From positions 1-15,171 of the forward strand of contig JAUWPC010000039.1 of NCBI GenBank assembly GCA_030611815.1: 15,171 nucleotides of DNA, given 5' to 3'. This stretch comes from Desulfobacteraceae bacterium. Lineage in GTDB: Bacteria > Desulfobacterota > DSM-4660 > Desulfatiglandales > Desulfatiglandaceae. The stretch's first letter is position 1. Every line of letters starts with the position of its first letter. The position numbers and the translations under genes are program-made. Under the pieces are notes generated by a model. That model had not been told where the DNA came from, ran no database searches, and saw nothing but the letters and a program-made list of their open reading frames with translations. Positions 12,914 through 15,171 of the stretch are shown here, piece after piece.

Positions 12914-14152
12914 ATGAAGAAAAAGGTTTTGCGTTTTGGGATGGCTATTCTGTGTATCTTGGGGGTCAGCTTTTTTGCAATGGCTAACGTCCAGGCCGAA
13001 GTGGGGGTGACCAAGGACAAGATCCTATTCGGCAGCTTTCAAGACATGTCCGGTCCCGGGGCCTATCTGGGCAAACAGTGCAGTGCTGCACTGGCGGTCT
13101 GGAAGAAATGGGTCAACGAGGACCTGGGAGGGATCCACGGGCGCAAAGTGGATTTTGTGATTGAGGACATGAAGTACGACCCGGTCCTGACCAAGACCGC
13201 GTTTACCAAACTGGTACATCAGCACAAGGTATTCGCTATCATTACTGTGTACGGGTCCACACCGTGTACCGCTATACTCGAAGACATCAAGAGGGAGAAG
13301 ATCCCGGTGTTTACAACTGCCGCCACCACGCAAAACATGTTCGACCCGCCGATTCGCTACCTGTTCTGGTATGCCTGCAGCGATGAGGACAACGGGATCA
13401 TGATGGTGGATTATTTAGTCAATGACCTGAAGGTAAAGAACCCCAAGCTCGGTGTGGTCTATCAGGACGATGAGTGGGGCAAATCCGCCCTGAAGGGTGT
13501 CAAACTCGGCGCCAAAAAATACGGGCTCAAAGTCGCCTCGTCGGCCTATAAACGGGGTTCCAAAAACCTCAACGCCCAGGCCATGAAGATGAAGGCCAAG
13601 GGCGTAACCCACTGCTTTTATGCCGGGTATGCGCCGGTCTATGCCAATCTCCTTAAAGAGGCGAACAAGATCGGCTGGAAGCCTGTTTTCTTCGGGGACT
13701 ATGTCACAGTGGATCCCAGGGCATTTATGGCAGGCAAGCTGGCCCACGGACACTATCATTTTTTTAGTCTGGGCATGCGACATGAAAGAGGTCCCGGTTG
13801 GATTAAGATGGAAAAACTCTTTGCCGATAAATTAGGTGAAGAGACTGCGAAAGGACCCTTAGGGTGGCGTATTATGCCCATGATGTGGACACCGTTGCTT
13901 TTCCTGACCCAGGCCCTGGAGGACTGCGGCCGGGACCTGACAAGGGAGAAATTGGTTGATGCCCTTGAGAGTATCCAAGACTTTGATTCGGGAGGTTTGG
14001 GCAAGATACAATACGGCCCGAATATTAGAAAAGGAACCCACTATTACAGGGTTTTGCAGTGTGATGCGGAAAAAAAGGATTTTTTCCCTGTTACCGGGTG
14101 GCGGCAACCGAGTATTTTGTATGGGTCCAAAGAGCGACCTGTCGCGAAGTAA
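12914..14152 (+). CDS. Periplasmic substrate-binding protein of the LIV-type transporter
   Basis: Captures the substrate in the periplasm for the LivFGHM machinery. It is 412 aa, with a clear Sec signal peptide: KKK at 2-4, a hydrophobic core at about 8-24 and probable signal peptidase I cleavage after VQA28. There is no lipobox cysteine. The mature protein has the type I periplasmic-binding fold (Peripla_BP_6/LivJ family): VTKDKILFGSFQDMSGPGAYL at its start, then KLGVVYQDDEWGKSALKGVK in the second lobe. AAGGAGG at 12902-12908 is 5 bases from ATG 12914. A strong terminator follows. Within this family ligands range from amino acids to aromatic and aliphatic acids; the neighbouring acyl-CoA synthetase favours a carboxylic acid (inference). 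Confidence 0.92.
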   Translation: MKKKVLRFGMAILCILGVSFFAMANVQAEVGVTKDKILFGSFQDMSGPGAYLGKQCSAALAVWKKWVNEDLGGIHGRKVDFVIEDMKYDPVLTKTAFTKLVHQHKVFAIITVYGSTPCTAILEDIKREKIPVFTTAATTQNMFDPPIRYLFWYACSDEDNGIMMVDYLVNDLKVKNPKLGVVYQDDEWGKSALKGVKLGAKKYGLKVASSAYKRGSKNLNAQAMKMKAKGVTHCFYAGYAPVYANLLKEANKIGWKPVFFGDYVTVDPRAFMAGKLAHGHYHFFSLGMRHERGPGWIKMEKLFADKLGEETAKGPLGWRIMPMMWTPLLFLTQALEDCGRDLTREKLVDALESIQDFDSGGLGKIQYGPNIRKGTHYYRVLQCDAEKKDFFPVTGWRQPSILYGSKERPVAK

Positions 14153-14204
14153 GATATCTGATCAGTCACTCAACCAGACGGATTTTAACCGGTCTGTAGG
14201 GAAT

Positions 14205-14231
14205 AAAGGCGGGGAGACTCCCCGCCTTTTT
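14205..14231 (+). terminator. Strong Rho-independent terminator
   Basis: A perfect 11-bp stem, AAAGGCGGGGA (14205-14215) with TCCCCGCCTTT (14219-14229), closes a 3-base loop GAC and runs into five T (14227-14231). A smaller hairpin, CAGAC 14175-14179 with GTCTG 14192-14196, precedes it. It ends the transporter transcript 53 bases after the binding-protein stop and separates it from the hydrolase gene. Confidence 0.92.
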
Positions 14232-14257
14232 CCGTGATCAGACAAGAGGAGTAAAGG

Positions 14258-15171
14258 ATGATCGAAGAGATTTTGCCGGACCTTTTTAGAATAGAGATTC
14301 CCCTGCCGAACAGTCCACTCAAATACCTCAATTCCTATGTGATAAAGGCCCCGGAGAGGAACCTGGTGATTGATACAGGTCTGAATCGGAAAGAATGTCT
14401 TGAAGCCATGGAGGCCGGTCTGGGGGAAATTAAGGTTGATCTGGGGAAGACCGATTTTTTCATCACCCATCTCCATGCCGATCATTTCGGTCTTGTGGCC
14501 AAACTTGTCACCGATACCAGTAAGGTATTTTTCAATCGTCCGGATAGCGAGATCATCGAGTCCTGGGACGGATGGGAGCCGATGCTCGAATATGCCGGGC
14601 GGAATGGTTTTCCCAAGAGTGAACTCAGAAATGCCCTAAAAAGTCACCCTGGCTTCAAGTTCCATTCTCAGTGGGTCCCTGAACTGAGCATCCTGACAGA
14701 CGATGATACCATTCGGGCTGGGGACTATCATTTCAGGTGTATTGAGACTCCCGGCCACACCAAGGGGCATACCTGTCTGTACGAGGCTGAAAAAAAGATT
14801 TTCATTTGCGGAGACCATATTCTCATCGACATTACCCCCAACATCCAGTGCTGGTCCGACCGGGAAAACCCCTTGAAGAATTATTTGGCCAGCCTTGAAA
14901 AGGTCCGCGGACTGGATGTTGGTCTGGTTCTGCCAGGGCACAGAAGGGTGTGCAAGAACCATGGTAAAAGGATTGATGAACTGAAGCAACATCACAACAA
15001 GCGAATTGAAGAGGTCCTCACAATCCTGAACAGTGAATCAAAAAATGCCTTTCAGGTTGCCTCGGAGATGACCTGGGACATAGACTGCGATTCATGGGAT
15101 CAGTTTCCTCTGGCCCAGAAGTGGTTTGCCACCGGGGAAGCGATTGCCCATTTGAGATACCTTGAGGAAGA
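14258..15171 (+). CDS. Metallo-beta-lactamase-fold hydrolase, LACTB2-like (partial, 3' end cut by window)
   Basis: At least 304 codons are open to the window edge. Metal ligands are complete: H71-x-H73-x-D75-H76 (THLHADHFG), H167 in PGHTKGH, D186 in CGDH and H228 in PGHRR, the pattern of glyoxalase II-like hydrolases with a di-zinc site. After residue 240 a helical region with HHNKRIEEVL looks like the C-terminal winged-helix domain of LACTB2-type proteins (BLACT_WH). Family members cleave thioesters, RNA or other esters, so the reaction is unknown; an acyl-CoA or other thioester substrate would suit the surroundings but is speculation. AAGAGGAG (14244-14251) lies 6 bases before ATG 14258. 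The gene follows the strong terminator, so it needs its own promoter; I could not identify one in the 26 bases between terminator and start. Confidence 0.88.
   Translation, partial: MIEEILPDLFRIEIPLPNSPLKYLNSYVIKAPERNLVIDTGLNRKECLEAMEAGLGEIKVDLGKTDFFITHLHADHFGLVAKLVTDTSKVFFNRPDSEIIESWDGWEPMLEYAGRNGFPKSELRNALKSHPGFKFHSQWVPELSILTDDDTIRAGDYHFRCIETPGHTKGHTCLYEAEKKIFICGDHILIDITPNIQCWSDRENPLKNYLASLEKVRGLDVGLVLPGHRRVCKNHGKRIDELKQHHNKRIEEVLTILNSESKNAFQVASEMTWDIDCDSWDQFPLAQKWFATGEAIAHLRYLEE

Noticed and set aside
7385..14152. Plain branched-chain amino-acid transporter
   Set aside because: The acyl-CoA synthetase coupled inside the operon argues against amino acids as the main substrate; the liv symbols are kept only as family names.

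Overview
The window reads as a stretch of chromosome from an anaerobic, carboxylic-acid-degrading bacterium, most likely of the Desulfobacterota/Deltaproteobacteria type. That placement is an inference. It rests on a pile-up of acyl-CoA genes beside a LIV-type ABC transporter with a built-in acyl-CoA synthetase, on moderate GC content, and on short dispersed intergenic repeats. No rRNA, tRNA, phage, IS or CRISPR feature was seen. All genes lie on the + strand and coding density is high; the longest gap is about 230 bases.

Layout. (1) 52-2605: a stand-alone biotin carboxylase followed by an acyl-CoA dehydrogenase with the isovaleryl-CoA-dehydrogenase arrangement of the catalytic base. (2) 2834-4513: a FadD-type AMP-forming acyl-CoA ligase, bracketed by two copies of a short repeat in opposite orientation. 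(3) 4659-7328: a tight two-gene redox unit, made of a CrtI/CrtISO/RetSat-like FAD oxidoreductase and a three-domain FAD/NAD/[2Fe-2S] reductase. (4) 7385-14152: a LIV-type ABC importer in the order ATPase (LivF), ATPase (LivG), long-chain-type acyl-CoA synthetase, permease (LivH), permease (LivM), periplasmic binding protein. It ends at a strong intrinsic terminator. (5) 14258 to the window end: a metallo-beta-lactamase-fold hydrolase of the LACTB2 type, cut by the window edge.

How the genes could work together (inference). A carboxylic acid is bound in the periplasm, imported by the LIV-type transporter and trapped as a CoA thioester by the synthetase encoded inside the transporter operon. 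A second ligase widens the substrate range. The acyl-CoA dehydrogenase introduces a double bond, and the biotin carboxylase could serve carboxylation of the resulting enoyl-CoA or of another acyl-CoA. The carboxyltransferase and biotin carrier protein are not in the window. The polyene-oxidoreductase-like flavoprotein with its adjacent iron-sulfur reductase is the least explained part, and looks like a dedicated NAD(P)H-driven (or NAD(P)+-reducing) C=C redox module. Branched-chain or isoprenoid-like acids would fit the gene set, but the sequence alone does not establish a substrate.
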